From Glandiceps talaboti (taxonomy: Eukaryota > Hemichordata > Enteropneusta > Spengelidae), in NCBI RefSeq assembly GCF_964340395.1, contig NC_135552.1, positions 13,588,194 through 13,652,193 of the forward strand: a stretch of DNA of 64,000 nucleotides, written 5' to 3'. Shown here piece after piece: positions 1 through 13,690 of the stretch. The notes beneath the pieces are model-generated. The model saw nothing but the letters and a program-made list of their open reading frames with translations, was not told the DNA's origin and ran no database searches. The translations under genes were made by a program, and so were the position numbers. Positions within the stretch are counted from its first letter, which is position 1, and every line of letters starts with the position of its first letter.

Positions 1-2705
1 ACTCACTATTTGCCCAAATTATACTCCGTTCACACTAGGACCTATCCTCCGGAGAATCAGTGACTTAAATTAACTCCGGAGGTAATTTGCGTGTGTGAAT
101 GGTCGACTCCGGAGAATCTGTGGATTATTTTACTGCGGAGGTTTTGGTTGATTCAGCTCCGGAGATCCTCCGGAGGAAAGGATTAACTTGTACTCAGTTG
201 TAGGTGTGAACGCTTTACGCCGGTGTAAGCGCCCTCAATCGGTGTATTGCAGTCATCGCACTAATTTCCCCGGTCAGCAAATTACCATGTTGCCAGCTAA
301 TTAGTGCGCAATATTGAGAGTTCGATCGACAATTACCGAGCCACATGTTCATACATGTATTGTAAACTGATGTCGCCGCGTACTTAGGCCTTTCTTGTTT
401 ATTAGGATAGTGGTGTGTAGCACCATGGGTGAAGTCATAAAACTTTGTCCGGAAGAAACCATTTCATGTACTGGTTATAAGTTGGCATAAACACGTTTGT
501 ATTTATATACTCATCTTTACTATCACACTTTGGTAAGCTTGCTAATCTTTATTCAGAACCACCAATGTATTAAAAAAAACATTGAAGTCGGCAACGAATC
601 ATAAATATTGTTATTATTATTGATGTACCACACCACATCATCCCTTCAATGAATCATCCTCCCATGTAACATTTATGTGGTTCACTCAAACTATGTCTTA
701 TACTAACTGCAATAACTGTAGCGTGTACTGTGATTTTGGGGTTCTTTCCTCTGTTTTTGTACCTTTTTCCGTTCCGATGTTTGACTGGAAGCAATCGCTA
801 CAATTTCTCCAACGGTAACGCAAATGGCCGAGGTCACAGTGAAAACGCCGTTTCAAAATGTTGCTACTTTTAGGTTTTCCTGTCGAATTGCAGAGCCAAA
901 CTTACGCGAAATATTATTAGGAGAACAAGACTCGTTAATTTGCTATTCAACCACCACATATTGCCCAAAATTTAACACGTGTGAGATACGTTTTCGTTAC
1001 GATCTGAAAAGATACCTTATGTTTAGCACACGATGTCTTCGCCACCGTATTTACGGAAACTGCTATCAAAGAAGTTGTTGCCGAGATAGCACAGTAATTT
1101 GCGTAAATATTCTCTTCAGATTTTGTGGATTTCCTTTGTATTAACTCCCGATTATAAGTTTTAACGGTACATTTTGGCCGACATATGAGCATCACAGCCA
1201 TATAAGTTCAAACGCTGTGAGCATTGGAGGTACATGTATCTGTGAATATATGGTTTGTGTAAAAGTTGCTATTGATGTCTACGTTTTAGGTACTTGTCCT
1301 CGGGTTTTAATTTTACGATATTTCCATCTTGAAGTTTTTTTACTGAGACTGAATGTGAATGTACTCGGAAAAGTAATGGGGTGACTGGGGGAACCCGTCC
1401 CGTTTTACATGTGCAAGTCAGATGGTGTCACGTAATTAATCTGCAAATAAATGCAGCTAGTTCTCAACATCACGTAATTACGTACAATTAGTGTTCGGTA
1501 GGATTTTTTTTTCGTTTGGTTTACTGAAATATTTCATAGCAGACGACTGATGTGCGATGTGAAATTGATAACATATATTGGGTCATTTCACCACTGAGTG
1601 CCGTAAGTGTTTGGAAGTTGACTATTGCGTGAATCATTTTTGACTTTTTTACCAGTGAATGTCTACGCCACACTTATTCCTCTGAAGATTGTTCAGTTCA
1701 AATAAATTAAAGTAAAGACGATACGAGATTTGATAAATACTGATATTGTTACATGTACAGTACTACAGACATGCACACAGTGCACAGATCACATACGGAA
1801 GTGCAAATTTGCCGCCATAACAACGAAAGGCCTTGCGTGGAAAGTATTTCGGAAGGCAGAATTTGCCTGCGGTCTCGTTGCGATATTATTTTTTTCATTA
1901 GCGGGTTGTTCACCATTTCCATCACTCCTACCTGGCTTACTAGCCGGAGAAAAGAAATTAGTTATTTGCCGTTTACTCATACTGAAACCGGCGGTGGTTC
2001 TCCGCCGTGTAGGCTATTTGCTGTACCATGGAAGTAGAACCATGGCTGTACTATGTCGACAAACTACCATTATTTGAGAAGAGACGTTTAATGTCAGGGG
2101 CAAACGGGAGTAGAGAAAAACCATACAACATGTCCCTCGCTAATAGTAATACACCCATGGTCCACAACAGCGAAAGAGGTAACAACTGGTGTGACTGAAT
2201 TCAGAATTTGTACGAATAGAAAACACATGAATTCACGTTGGTCGACATGTCAACGTCGAGCGTGTTGCGTGGCTTGTCGAAATAAAAGTTAAACTGGGCA
2301 TCACGACGCGACGACGAGTGAAATTGTTAACATGCATGAGATCTGAGAAGACATCTTCGCTTATTTCTCGAACGCATGAACGTACACAGCAATAAACAGC
2401 AATAAAAAACACAAGGCAGTCTCTACAACTCATGTTGTTTACAATGATCGCACTATGCACTTATCGTTGAACTTATCGTTTACGCCGGCGGATAATGGTG
2501 TCACATTGTGTGTGTGAACACATACAGCTGATCCCCTCTGTTTACTAATCGTTCTCACCTATTTACGCCGGAGAAAAAAACCCACGAAAAAAGCAATATG
2601 AACATGCCTTCTATGCATTATGCTGTGAGTGTAAACATCCACTGATCCCACTAATGTGGATGTTTACACTCACGGCATAATGCTTAATTTGGGCAAATAG
2701 TGAGT
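1..2705. mobile_element. DNA transposon-like element with 21-bp perfect terminal inverted repeats
   Basis: The first 21 bases of the window are the exact reverse complement of 2685-2705 (ACTCACTATTTGCCCAAATTA against its complement). Just inside the right end is a 28-bp stem (2615-2642 pairing with 2656-2683, one mismatch, 13-nt loop). The left 180 bases repeat CTCCGGAG-type words several times, and related CGCCGG words recur near 2480-2575, so the subterminal regions look like clustered protein-binding repeats. No open frame inside resembles a transposase, so the copy is probably non-autonomous. CACTA sits 3 bases inside each end, which hints at CACTA/CMC-type elements. The left flank is not visible, so the target duplication and true outer boundary cannot be checked. 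Confidence 0.65.
2615..2683. repeat. Subterminal 28-bp hairpin of the 2.7-kb element
   Basis: The arms 2615-2642 and 2656-2683 are reverse complements at 27 of 28 positions and enclose 13 bases. The stem ends two bases before the right terminal inverted repeat. Confidence 0.85.
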
Positions 2706-3429
2706 TTGTTGGTAGAGGGTCTATGGTTTGTTCTAGCAAGCTACTAATAAATTAAATTAATGCAAACCTGATAAACTCCAATAAGACAGTGATATCAGGT
2801 AGGAAATAGAAAGAAAACAAAACAGTGAGAGGAAACAGTATTTAAAACTTCATTTGAAAGATACAGAAAATAGTATTAGAAATCCGTAAAATTATGAGAA
2901 CAAAATTGATTATTTGTCTTTTTCCCTATGAGTACAGGATGATTACATCCACATAACCAAGGCAAAGCTACCATCCACTTTTTCTGACATAACAATCACC
3001 ATCAATTGTTCTATTTGGGGTGTTCCTATAGTATTGAGGATCAAATTTTACATAAAAATCAACGTCATGTACCCTAAATTTTACATCAAGTAAAATCAAC
3101 ACCATGTCCCGATAAAATGACATGCCAATAGCTTAAAGTAAAAGTCACAACAACTCTGAAACCAAATAATTATTTAGATCATCAGTGAACTGTAGAGGGC
3201 GCCCTTGTTTTCAATAGTATGGTTATCCTATTAATAGTATTATCAATACACATATTTTAATTATCAAATGGGTGTAGATTGTATTAGGGAGATAATACAT
3301 TCAGTGATTATTGCAATCCTTTTGTTGATACTAGTAATTACTATTTCATTGGTGTATACTTTACAGACAGTATTCAACAACTTATTTCAGTATGAATGAT
3401 CTCTGTTAACACATTTTGTACTATTGTAG
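2706..3429 (+). other. HTATIP2 intron sequence
   Basis: AT-rich DNA without a recognisable gene leads to a splice acceptor (TATTGTAG) directly before the first visible HTATIP2 exon. A short duplicated phrase (AAATTTTACAT with nearby variants) occurs at about 3040-3110. Nothing else was recognised. Confidence 0.6.
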
Positions 3430-5123
<1,694 letters not shown>

Positions 5124-5732
5124 ACAGACTGGACTCTCTTTCAGGTGCAGATTGCTAAAAAAAAAACACCCCACGATATAAATTTAGTCATATATTATAT
5201 ATTACATGTCAAATTAAATTATTATTATTTTGGAAAATACAGAAACCCAAATTTACTTGTTTAGTCACAGCTACAATGGTTGGTAATTGTCAATAGCTTT
5301 ATTCACACACAGTTGTTGTAACTTAGGACCTTCTTAGTCCAACTCTAGTCTTGTTCACATTTACCAGTTGGTGTTGTACTTAAACCCTCCTGAGTCAAAC
5401 CTTAGTCTTGTTCACTTTGACAAGTAGTTGTTTACCTTTGGTCCTCTGAGTCCAACCTGACTGAGGTAGAACAACCATGCATGTTTCTGTAGAATTATGT
5501 AAAATCTGAAGTATTCTTGGTCAGATTGGAGTTGTGGAGGGTGAGGGAGGAGGGCTTAGGAGAATTCCCATCACTGCACAGAGTCAGGATAAGTTCAGGA
5601 CAAATTCTGGAAGGTTTCAAGAGATCTCTAGTGGATGTCCCAAGTTTTCAAGATGGTACCAGTTTGTTCACTCCAACTTCAAGGCATTCTTAGTCCAATC
5701 AGAGGCTAGGAGTCAAAGGTGACCACAATGTA
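5124..5732. other. HTATIP2 3' flank/UTR with a short degenerate repeat
   Basis: No gene was seen. Between about 5300 and 5465 three loosely similar 62-65 bp units recur, each with a phrase like TAGTCTTGTTCAC and a CTGAGTC/CTTAGTC word. The open frame at 5534-5722 has no recognisable product. Confidence 0.5.
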
Positions 5733-6285
5733 TATGCATCCACTCTGTAAAATGCTGCTAAATATGCATATTTTAGCATATTTTAATATCTATGCATCCA
5801 TTCTGTAAAATGCTGCTAATTATGTATATTTTAGCATATTTTAATATCTATGCATCCATTCTGTAAAATGCTGCTAATTATGTATATTTTAGCATATTTT
5901 AATATCTATGCATCCACTCTGTAAAATGCTGCTAATTATGTATATTTTAGCATATTTTAATATCTATGCATCCACTCTGTAAAATGCTGCTAAGTATGCA
6001 TATTTTAGCATATTTTAATACCGATGCATCCACTCTGTAAAATGCTGCTAATTATGCATATTTTAGCATATTTTAATGTCTATGCATCCACTCTGTAAAA
6101 TGCTGCTAATTATGCATATTTTAGCATATTTAATATCTATGCATCCACTCTGTAAAATGCTGCTAATTATGCATATTTTAGCATATTTTAATACCGATGC
6201 ATCCACTCTGTAAAATGCTGCTAATTATGCATATTTTAGCATATTTTAATATCGATGCATCCACTCTCTAATTATACATATTTTA
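5733..6285. repeat. 58-bp minisatellite, about 9.5 copies
   Basis: A 58-base unit containing CTCTGTAAAATGCTGCTAAT and ATGCATATTTTAGCATATTT is repeated head to tail. Copies differ by a few substitutions (ATC/ACC, TATGCA/TATGTA), and the last copy is truncated near 6285. The palindromic ATGCAT is present in every unit. Confidence 0.95.
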
Positions 6286-6625
6286 GTTAAAGGGGCACAG
6301 TCTGTAAAAATCATGGTCTTTTTTTATATTTAACTACTCTCACATTGAATCTTGTCTAGCAACTGCTGGATTACTCCCCAGAATATCATATATGATATGA
6401 AAATGGCATGATGTAATTAATTGGTTACCAATAAATTCAAAAAAAGAAAAATCACAGCTTTAGTTACAAGTATAATTTGTATGCTGAATTTTGCCAAAGA
6501 TAGGACCATAGTTAACAGACTGCGTCATCTTTATATATAAAATGATATGTCTTCCTTATTTGCCGTCCGGTCAACAACAAAAATTTATCTCGGGTGTTTT
6601 GAACACCACAAATCAACTAAATTCA

Positions 6626-6985
6626 TCTGAGTATATATCCATCCAAAATAGATGTTGTTGCTATGGTGATACATATACAATTTAAAACAACTTGCAGTGC
6701 CACAATGTTCCCACCGACAGACAAATTATTGCGTTTTTTATTTAATTCTAATAAGTTTGCTATTTTCTTTGCATGTAAATAAGTGAAATACATCCTTTGT
6801 TCAAATTTGTAGCCATCTAAGTACGTATCTATCCAAAGCTGTTGTTGCTATGGTGATGTATATAGGTTACAACATCTTGCAGTACCATAATATCCCCACC
6901 GAACATACAGACACAAATTATTGCATTTTTATCAAATTTTAATAATTTTGCTATTTTCTTTTCATGTAAATAAGTGAAATTCTTC
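6626..6985. repeat. Tandem duplication of a ~190-bp segment
   Basis: The segment 6626-6803 recurs in diverged form at 6816-6985. Shared landmarks are GTTGTTGCTATGGTGAT, CTTGCAGT(A/G)CCA, CCCACCGA..ACA and CATGTAAATAAGTGAAAT. No coding potential is visible. Confidence 0.8.
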
Positions 6986-7035
6986 CTATGGTCAAATTTT
7001 AGCGGAAAATTGTGCCCTGTGTTCTTAAGTCTTTG

Positions 7036-9131
7036 CAATATATATGTTTTGCTTTAGATCTGTTTTAGGTACACAGAATACCTATATCTACAGAATAGAT
7101 AAGGCTGCTGTGGAAAGTTGATGTACATGTACCCGGTAATTGTAAAATGCTAGTTAGTAATATAGTCATACACATATCTACATTGTGCAGTAGATTAGGC
7201 GAAAAAAATAATAATTTGGGGTTTTCTGATAACATGGCTTCAAAAAATAGGGTAGGTAGGTTGGGATTGTATTTAAATTTATTTCATCTTTACCTTTACC
7301 TTTTAATCATTTTTATTTTTGGAAAATATTGCTGCGACCCCAAAACAAACAAAATGTCAGTCAGAATACACCACCTGTGTACAGCCATGACTGGAGAAAG
7401 AGAACAGACATACATGAAGATTCAAGTAGACAAAGAATTTCTTAACTTTTTTGTTTTGAATGTTCTAAAAATATGTTTAGGGTCAGCAGCTTAAACTGGG
7501 TTATCAGAAACACACAAGTCTTTAATTTGGCCTGACTTTGGTCCAGATAACATATTTTCTTCACAGACCGATTAAATATTAGTAATGAAAATTTCTACTC
7601 ACAGAGTCAAAAAATTTCTTCGAAGCAAATTTTAAATTTTTGCTGACGTCTTGTCAGCGTCTTCAGGGGTGTACTACAATGGGCTATTGTCACATGTCTC
7701 AGAAGAGACACTTGAAATGAACTTGAGAGAAACAGTTGTGATCCTAATTGCTGTATCTCGGTTTAAAGTGGGCTTCTTTTGGTAAAAACATACAACATTT
7801 TCACAGAGCTATTAAATTTAAGTAGAAGTTGTATGGAATTTCATTCGGGTGGAAAAATATTTTCTATGGAATTTCATTTTGGGAAAAATATTGAGGTATG
7901 AATGCAATAAAAGTAATGACTTTGAAGATGATAATTTGTGGTACATTTAGAGAGAGTTTTGACAAAATATCTCTAAAAAGTAAACATTCCTGTCTTTATT
8001 CAAAATTATCAAATATGTCTGTTAGTTCATCAGTTCAAGGATGAGAACTAGATGAGAAATAGAAATGTATTTTTTGAAAGAAGTTTGTATAGATTGTAAT
8101 CACTGTTTGTAAGTTTATAGAATGAGATGTAATTTATAAATGTGAAAATAAAAAAGTGCATGTGAATTGTACTGTATCAAATTGTACACACTTTTTTTTT
8201 CATCTTAGTGAGAACTATCTCACAAATAGAGAAGTAACAACACTGTGACCACTGCATGTCCATTCTGAAGAGTCAAGGCAACTTTCTCTTATACAGGTTT
8301 TGGCTATCACTATCACAGCATAAACCGAAACCATAATAGAGGTCCTGTCTTAAAATATTCAGACTTTTATGTAGTAGGATAACATTAAAGGGGCACAAGC
8401 TGAGTCTGTACTGTTTTAGGGCATGTTTTAAATTTGTCGTCCTATATTTAAAGGTGTTCGCAGTATTCAATGTACTGAAGAACATTTCACTATTGATTGC
8501 ATTTGAAACTCAACCTTTGTATTAAGATATTATATAATAATATATACGTGATCCAATGATGTAATTTATCATAGTATAGTAAAGTATATTTTATTTGACA
8601 TGAAATAATGTAAAAAATACATTATCTAGAGTCAAAAACAACATACAGAAACAACAAAAGCAAAAATAATGGATAATTATAAATGTGTATATATATATAA
8701 AACACAAGACTTCAGTATTGAAATGCAATACGTATCAAAAAATGTCTAGGGCATCCCTACTATACAATCAACTGTTCTAACAATGCTTGAAGACAATTGT
8801 AATATCATAAAAGGCATGCATCAATGTTAGTACTATACTGGAATAGTTTAATTGAGGGTTTATGTAAGTATTCTCATTTTAGAAAAAAAGTTATGAAATC
8901 GGCTTGTGCCACTTAGCAAAAGAAATTCCTTTGTGAATCCTTGTAAATGTTGGCAAGTTATGGAAATCAGTCTATTGTGAAGCTGTATCCATATATTAGG
9001 GAAATTCCAATCTGTTGAGAACTTGACATGTAAAGGTTTTAAATAATAATAAACACCCTAATAGCTAATAAAGGGATTTTTACTGGTTTTCTGTAATGGG
9101 GAAAGTTGGAATGGTGTAAATGTATTTGGAA
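7036..9131. other. Intergenic, nothing recognised apart from a possible decayed element
   Basis: AT-rich sequence without a recognisable gene. The phrase TTAAAGGGGCACA begins two separate stretches (6281 and 8387). The second is matched in inverted form by GGCTTGTGCC near 8900, so 8387-8920 may be a decayed inverted-repeat element. The frames at 7147-7494 and 8273-8485 look like chance open frames. Confidence 0.4.
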
Positions 9132-9450
9132 GTCATGAGGGCGAATGGTTAGAGTGACCGGCTTTGTATCTGCAGGTTGCAGGTTTGAACCTCGTCGCTG
9201 TCGTTTGTTTCTGAATGGCTAAAGTCCTTGGGCAAGATTTGAACCACAATTGTGCCTCAGTCAACTCTGCTCTATAATTTAGGACCTGGTACAAATGTAG
9301 GACTTAATTCTATGTGCTTATAGAGGCTGCAATGGATTGTATGCTCCCCAGGGAGTTGAGGAAGTAATGGGCTGTTGTGTTGCTATAGATCTGTGCCAGG
9401 GGTACTAATTGTAAAGCGCTACATTAAAATCAACATTATTATTATTATTG
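9132..9450 (+). mobile_element. tRNA-derived SINE (copy 1) with L2-like 3' tail
   Basis: The 5' part resembles a tRNA gene, with an A-box-like TGGTTAGAGTGACC and a B-box-like GGTTTGAACCTCG. A tRNA-unrelated body follows and ends in GTAAAGCGCTACATT..(ATT)n. That tail type is known from CR1/L2 LINEs, and a comparable tail closes the LINE fragments at 53541 and 40632 in this window. A second copy lies in reverse at 38268-38498, with shared phrases such as GTCATGA.GGC.GAATGGTTAGA and AGAGGCTGCA(A/G)TG.ATTGTAT. This is an interspersed repeat, not a functional tRNA gene. Confidence 0.85.
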
Positions 9451-10182
9451 GAGGATGAATCAATGAAAGGAAATGTAACAAAATGTAAAAAAAGTTATCA
9501 GCATTTCATAGAATTAACTTACTTTGATTGAATTAGATATTGGTGCTGTTATAAATTGAGAATTACACATCCAGTTTCTTGCTGAACAAGTGGTACTTTT
9601 AACCCAATTAAATCTATTGGTATGTCTTTCCTGGGTGATAAAGAGTGCTGTCAGGACGAGACTATCGTACACAACATTGACTTTTTAAATAAAGTTGTCT
9701 ATCCTTATGAGCATGTTATAATTTTCACAGCATTGTAAATCTTGCATGTAAACAAATTACAAATAGCACAGAGGACATGAATGGAGGACTTGCTTCTTTG
9801 TTGAACAGCGCCCTCTAGTGGCAAACATGTCTCAATGGGGGAGTTTTCTTCAAAACATTACCTTTCAAGAATACACAACTGAGATGATCACCTTTTTATC
9901 AGTGGGATTATACAGTACATACAATATCTTTATTGTCAACAAAATTGGGACATTCAAGCCCCACATTTTTTACCGCTTTTATGTTCTATAACGATGATAA
10001 CTATAAATGTTGTGTAATTTTAATTCCGAAAGTTTAGAGTACACATCATGTGTTAATTGCTCTACCACACTTTTATCCCTTTTGTAAACATTCGCTGTCT
10101 AGCTTATGGAAAGACACACACACACACAAACACGGACTGACATTTCACCAGGCCCACATTACTACAAACCTCAGTTCACTCC
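9451..10182. other. Intergenic, nothing recognised
   Basis: No gene or clear repeat apart from a short (CA)n run near 10113-10130. Confidence 0.5.
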
Positions 10183-10191
10183 AGCTAAAAT

Positions 10192-10577
10192 TAGTCTAGT
10201 TCCTATACGACGATCATATTACTATCATCATCTACTCTAGTCTAGTCTAGTATAGGGAAAGTCATCATTCTAGCACAAAACTCTGTGCTAACCCCCCCCC
10301 CCCCCCCCCCCCAACTGTGTTCATATAAATGTGATGATGTTATCACGTCCCCACGTGATTTCAGTTTCATACTGGAGAGGTGGAGTTCGGTGAGCAATTG
10401 TCAAAGGAACAAACCAATTGCGACTGCCTACCAATTTGTGATGGATTACTACTGACGTGTCGTTTACCCTTCACCCAGCAGGGGTAGCACAGATTTATGT
10501 GCTACATTAATGACTTTCCCTATACATGAGTGGAGATGATTGTAGTAATCGTAACGTGTCATATAGGAACTAGACTA
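10192..10577. mobile_element. Mutator-like MITE: ~100-bp inverted repeats, 9-bp target duplication
   Basis: The left arm 10192-10294 and right arm 10481-10577 are imperfect reverse complements. Both begin TAGTCTAGTTCCTAT and share TATAGGGAAAGTCAT and TAGCACA..CTGTGCTA. The element is flanked by the perfect 9-base direct repeat AGCTAAAAT (10183-10191 and 10578-10586). Long TIRs with 9-bp duplications are the known signature of Mutator-like elements. The 386-bp length and lack of an open frame make it non-autonomous. The inner part of the left arm holds a poly(C) run (10292-10312). Confidence 0.85.
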
Positions 10578-10586
10578 AGCTAAAAT

Positions 10587-11500
10587 AGACATACCGCTAC
10601 ATATTATTCTTCACTTTCAAGATATACTTTATTTCAAATGTTGAAAAATACAAGTCTCAAATAGAATTATTACTCTGAGTACGAACGAAGTTCTTAGGCA
10701 ACAATAGCCAGCATGAAATATCATCCAAAAAAAAAAAATCATCAGAAAAATCTACTTATAAATAACTGAAACAGCTGACCTACGAAGGCAATAGAGAGGA
10801 CAACACACAAGAGATGAACTAGTTAAAACAATGGAAACATACATAATGAAATCGATGGTAAGAATACATACATATATATATATATATTTCTATAGCTACA
10901 AAAAAGCTACATGGTAAATAATGACACTTCGCTCTCAGAGAACAATAAAACACACTTTGGAGAAAATTTTCTCACTTTTTGAGACAATATTCGTAAAAGC
11001 AAGAAAAACAACTGGGTGACATGTCACATGTCTGCAGCTATTCAAAGCACGACCTGTCTCGGTTCTCAAAACAGAGAACAAAGTCTCTGACGACTCCTGA
11101 GTATGTGAGTACAAGTAAAGGATAGGTTTTATGTCAGACTGCAAGCACCACACGTCTATCAAACAAGACTACAACATTATACCTAAAAATATCAACTAGT
11201 GTAAAAATTCATACATATACATTACAAGGTTTTTTTAATTCATACATAGTATACAAACATACACACATGTACTCTAATGATTAGAAAGACCCCTGTACTG
11301 GACAAATTGAAAAATATCACTACCCTCCCTAGACTGTATGATACATTGGTGGCAGCATTTTTCTTGCTGTTGCTTAGCTGATTTTGTGAAGTATGGACAT
11401 TTTTTTTTACCCAAGTGGGCACAACAGAAAAAGTAGGATTGGCGTAACAGGATCTACAAATGTGCACCTGTTCATCAACAGTTCTTCCATAGCCAAGTTC
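10587..11500. other. Intergenic, possibly the distal end of the DCAF7 3' UTR
   Basis: No coding gene was seen. On the minus strand an AATAAA hexamer (TTTATT at 10628-10633) lies in a run typical of transcript ends, so the DCAF7 3' UTR could extend this far. Other AATAAA words occur closer to the stop codon, and the true site cannot be chosen from sequence. Confidence 0.3.
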
Positions 11501-11890
11501 CAGGTGGTTTTAATCAAACTTGGTACAAAGGAGATTTCAATCAAACCTGGTACAAAGGTGGTTTTAATCAAACTTGGTACAAAGGAGATTTTAATCAAAC
11601 CTGTTACAAAGGTGGTTTTAATCAAACTTGGTACAAAGGAGATTTCAATCAAACCTGTTACAAAGGTGGTTTTAATCAAACTTGGTACAAAGGAGATTTT
11701 AATCAAACCTGTTACAAAGGTGGTTTTAATCAAACTTGGTACAAAGGAGATTTCAATCAAACCTGTTACAAAGGTGGTTTTAATCAAACTTGGTACAAAG
11801 GAGATTTCAATCAAACCTGGTGCAAATGTGATTTTAATCAAATTTGGTACAATCAAACTTGGCACAAAGGTGGATTTCAATCAAACCTGA
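11501..11890. repeat. 27-bp (54-bp dimer) minisatellite that keeps frames open on both strands
   Basis: Units of the type TTTTAATCAAACTTGGTAC + AAAGGAGA alternate with TTTCAATCAAACCTG.TAC + AAAGGTGG, making a 54-base dimer repeated about seven times. Because 27 is a multiple of three, the array gives long open frames on plus (11393-11890) and minus (11407-11880). Their peptides are simple repeats such as TKVVLIKLG. I treat neither as a gene. Confidence 0.92.
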
Positions 11891-13129
11891 TTCACTTTTC
11901 TTTAGTGACCTGACCATATTTGGCAAAAAAAATCTGTGGTTTGCACAATTTTCTGTGATTTTTCATAAAATTTGCAAAGCAACAGCATGAGAAAGCGATT
12001 TACCCAGTATCTTACATTGCCTAGTCATCAAAAATTCAACATTTTTTTTTTTTTTTTTACATCAGATTGGTTGGTAGAAAATTTTACCATGACAGGTAGC
12101 TTCTTACATTTGGCATCATACAGAAACCCTTACCTAAGTTTAATTTGATTGTACAATTAAAACAATTTGAAAAAGTCTTTAATAAATTATTCTCTAAGTA
12201 TCGTTAGTAGTTTCTCACTATGAACAGAGCACATAAAAATGACTTCAAAACAAATTTGAGCTACAAAGAGTGTCTGATTTCACTGGTTCTATGGGAATGA
12301 CATTCTCATACTTGCTATATTTGCTAAGTTTTCCATCACAGAATATTTCAATGTCAGGAGATTTTTCTTCGATTTTGATATTAAAATGTACATAACAAAC
12401 AAAAAATGTGGACAGAAAAGGCAAAACATATTGCTTAGTTCTAAATTGCAAACATTATCAAACTCATGTAAAACATGATTTGACAAGCAAACTAAAAAGT
12501 TCTCTAGGGCTTTGAATCTCAGTGATATCTGGTAGCTTTTTTTGTGTGTTTTGTGGTGATAATGGTTTTTTCTATACTATAACTTCAAAACTGAACTTTT
12601 CATAAATCATGTCACACACAGTACAGTTGGTTGACATGGCAACTAATGATATGGCAACCATGCAAACAAAATCAAGCCCTGTAACATGACACAGTATGTA
12701 CAGTGGTACAGACAATACAGGCCTTGACATCCTTGCAGATGACAATGTGTTCTGAATAGCCACAGGGATTTCACAAAACAAAGAACTTATTAGCTTGATT
12801 AATACATACTGTTTATGAGAGATCACTGGATAAACCCCTGCACTATGTCGGGAATATGATTTGACACTGAATATGGCAGTGCTAAAGGCAGGCAGAGTTC
12901 TGAAATAGGGGGGGGGGGGTGATGGAAACCTCTGGGTAATATATATCTGAACACACCGTTGACTTGGCAAAACTGACTGAATACAAATGAACAATTCAGA
13001 TCTGAATACAAAACTTTTCAATAATGTATATGGAAATCATAAATGTAGACACAAAATGATCTGCTCTTGTTGGTTTTTATTGTACACACTACTACATTTG
13101 CAAAACTTAGGCCAGGCAGCTCGGTCAAC
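11891..13129. other. Intergenic, nothing recognised
   Basis: AT-rich DNA with poly(T) at about 12041-12058 and a poly(G) run at about 12908-12918. The minus-strand frames at 12245-12451 and 12572-13021 match nothing I recognise. Confidence 0.45.
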
Positions 13130-13690
13130 ATTGAGCACTCTGAGCCACAACTTAAAGTTGAGGTATGGTCCAAACGACTGGCTTATTAAGTCTGGCAAAT
13201 TACAGATTTGAAGACCAGCCAAGTGGCCTCAATCCAAAGCTACAGTTCCAAATGACTGGCAACTCGAAGACCAGCCAAGTGGCCTCAATCCAAAGCTACG
13301 GTTCCAAATGACTGGCAACTCGAAGACAGCTGAGTAGTCTCAATCCAAAGCTAAGGTAAAGTTCCAAATGACTGGCAAATCAAAGATAAGCTGAGTGGCC
13401 TCAATCCAAAGTCAAGACATAGCTCCAAACAACTACCTAATTCAGTCTGGAAATTACAGCCTCAAAGACCACTCTTTTTGGTCTCAACCCAACTCCAAGG
13501 TATAGCTCCAAACAACTGTCCTATTCTGTCAATCCAAATATCAACTCCAGAACTAGTTACTTCAAGAACCAGTTACTTGGCCTCAACCACAGTTCAGGCA
13601 CAACTGCAAATGACCGGCTTATTATTCAGTCTGGCAAATTATAGACCCATAGACCGGTCTGCTGACCCTCAACCAACATGTGGATGCTAG
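13130..13690. repeat. Diverged ~60-75 bp minisatellite
   Basis: Units containing CCTCAATCCAAAGCTA, TTCCAAATGACTGGCAA and GAAGACCAGCCAAGTGG recur from about 13180. They are near identical in the first copies and become increasingly diverged towards 13690 (CTCAACCCAACTCC, AACAACTGTCC). Confidence 0.8.

Noticed and set aside
824-1144. 106-codon frame inside the 2.7-kb element, considered as a transposase piece
   Set aside because: No transposase motif, cysteine pattern or DDE-type spacing, and an antisense frame overlaps.
4-2702. Assignment of the 2.7-kb element to CACTA with a 3-bp target duplication
   Set aside because: If CACTA were the terminus, the flanking triplets would be ACT and AGT, which are not direct repeats; they extend the inverted repeat instead.
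9132-9205. Possible tRNA gene
   Set aside because: A/B-box-like words are present but there is no full cloverleaf, and a SINE body and tail follow; a second dispersed copy exists.
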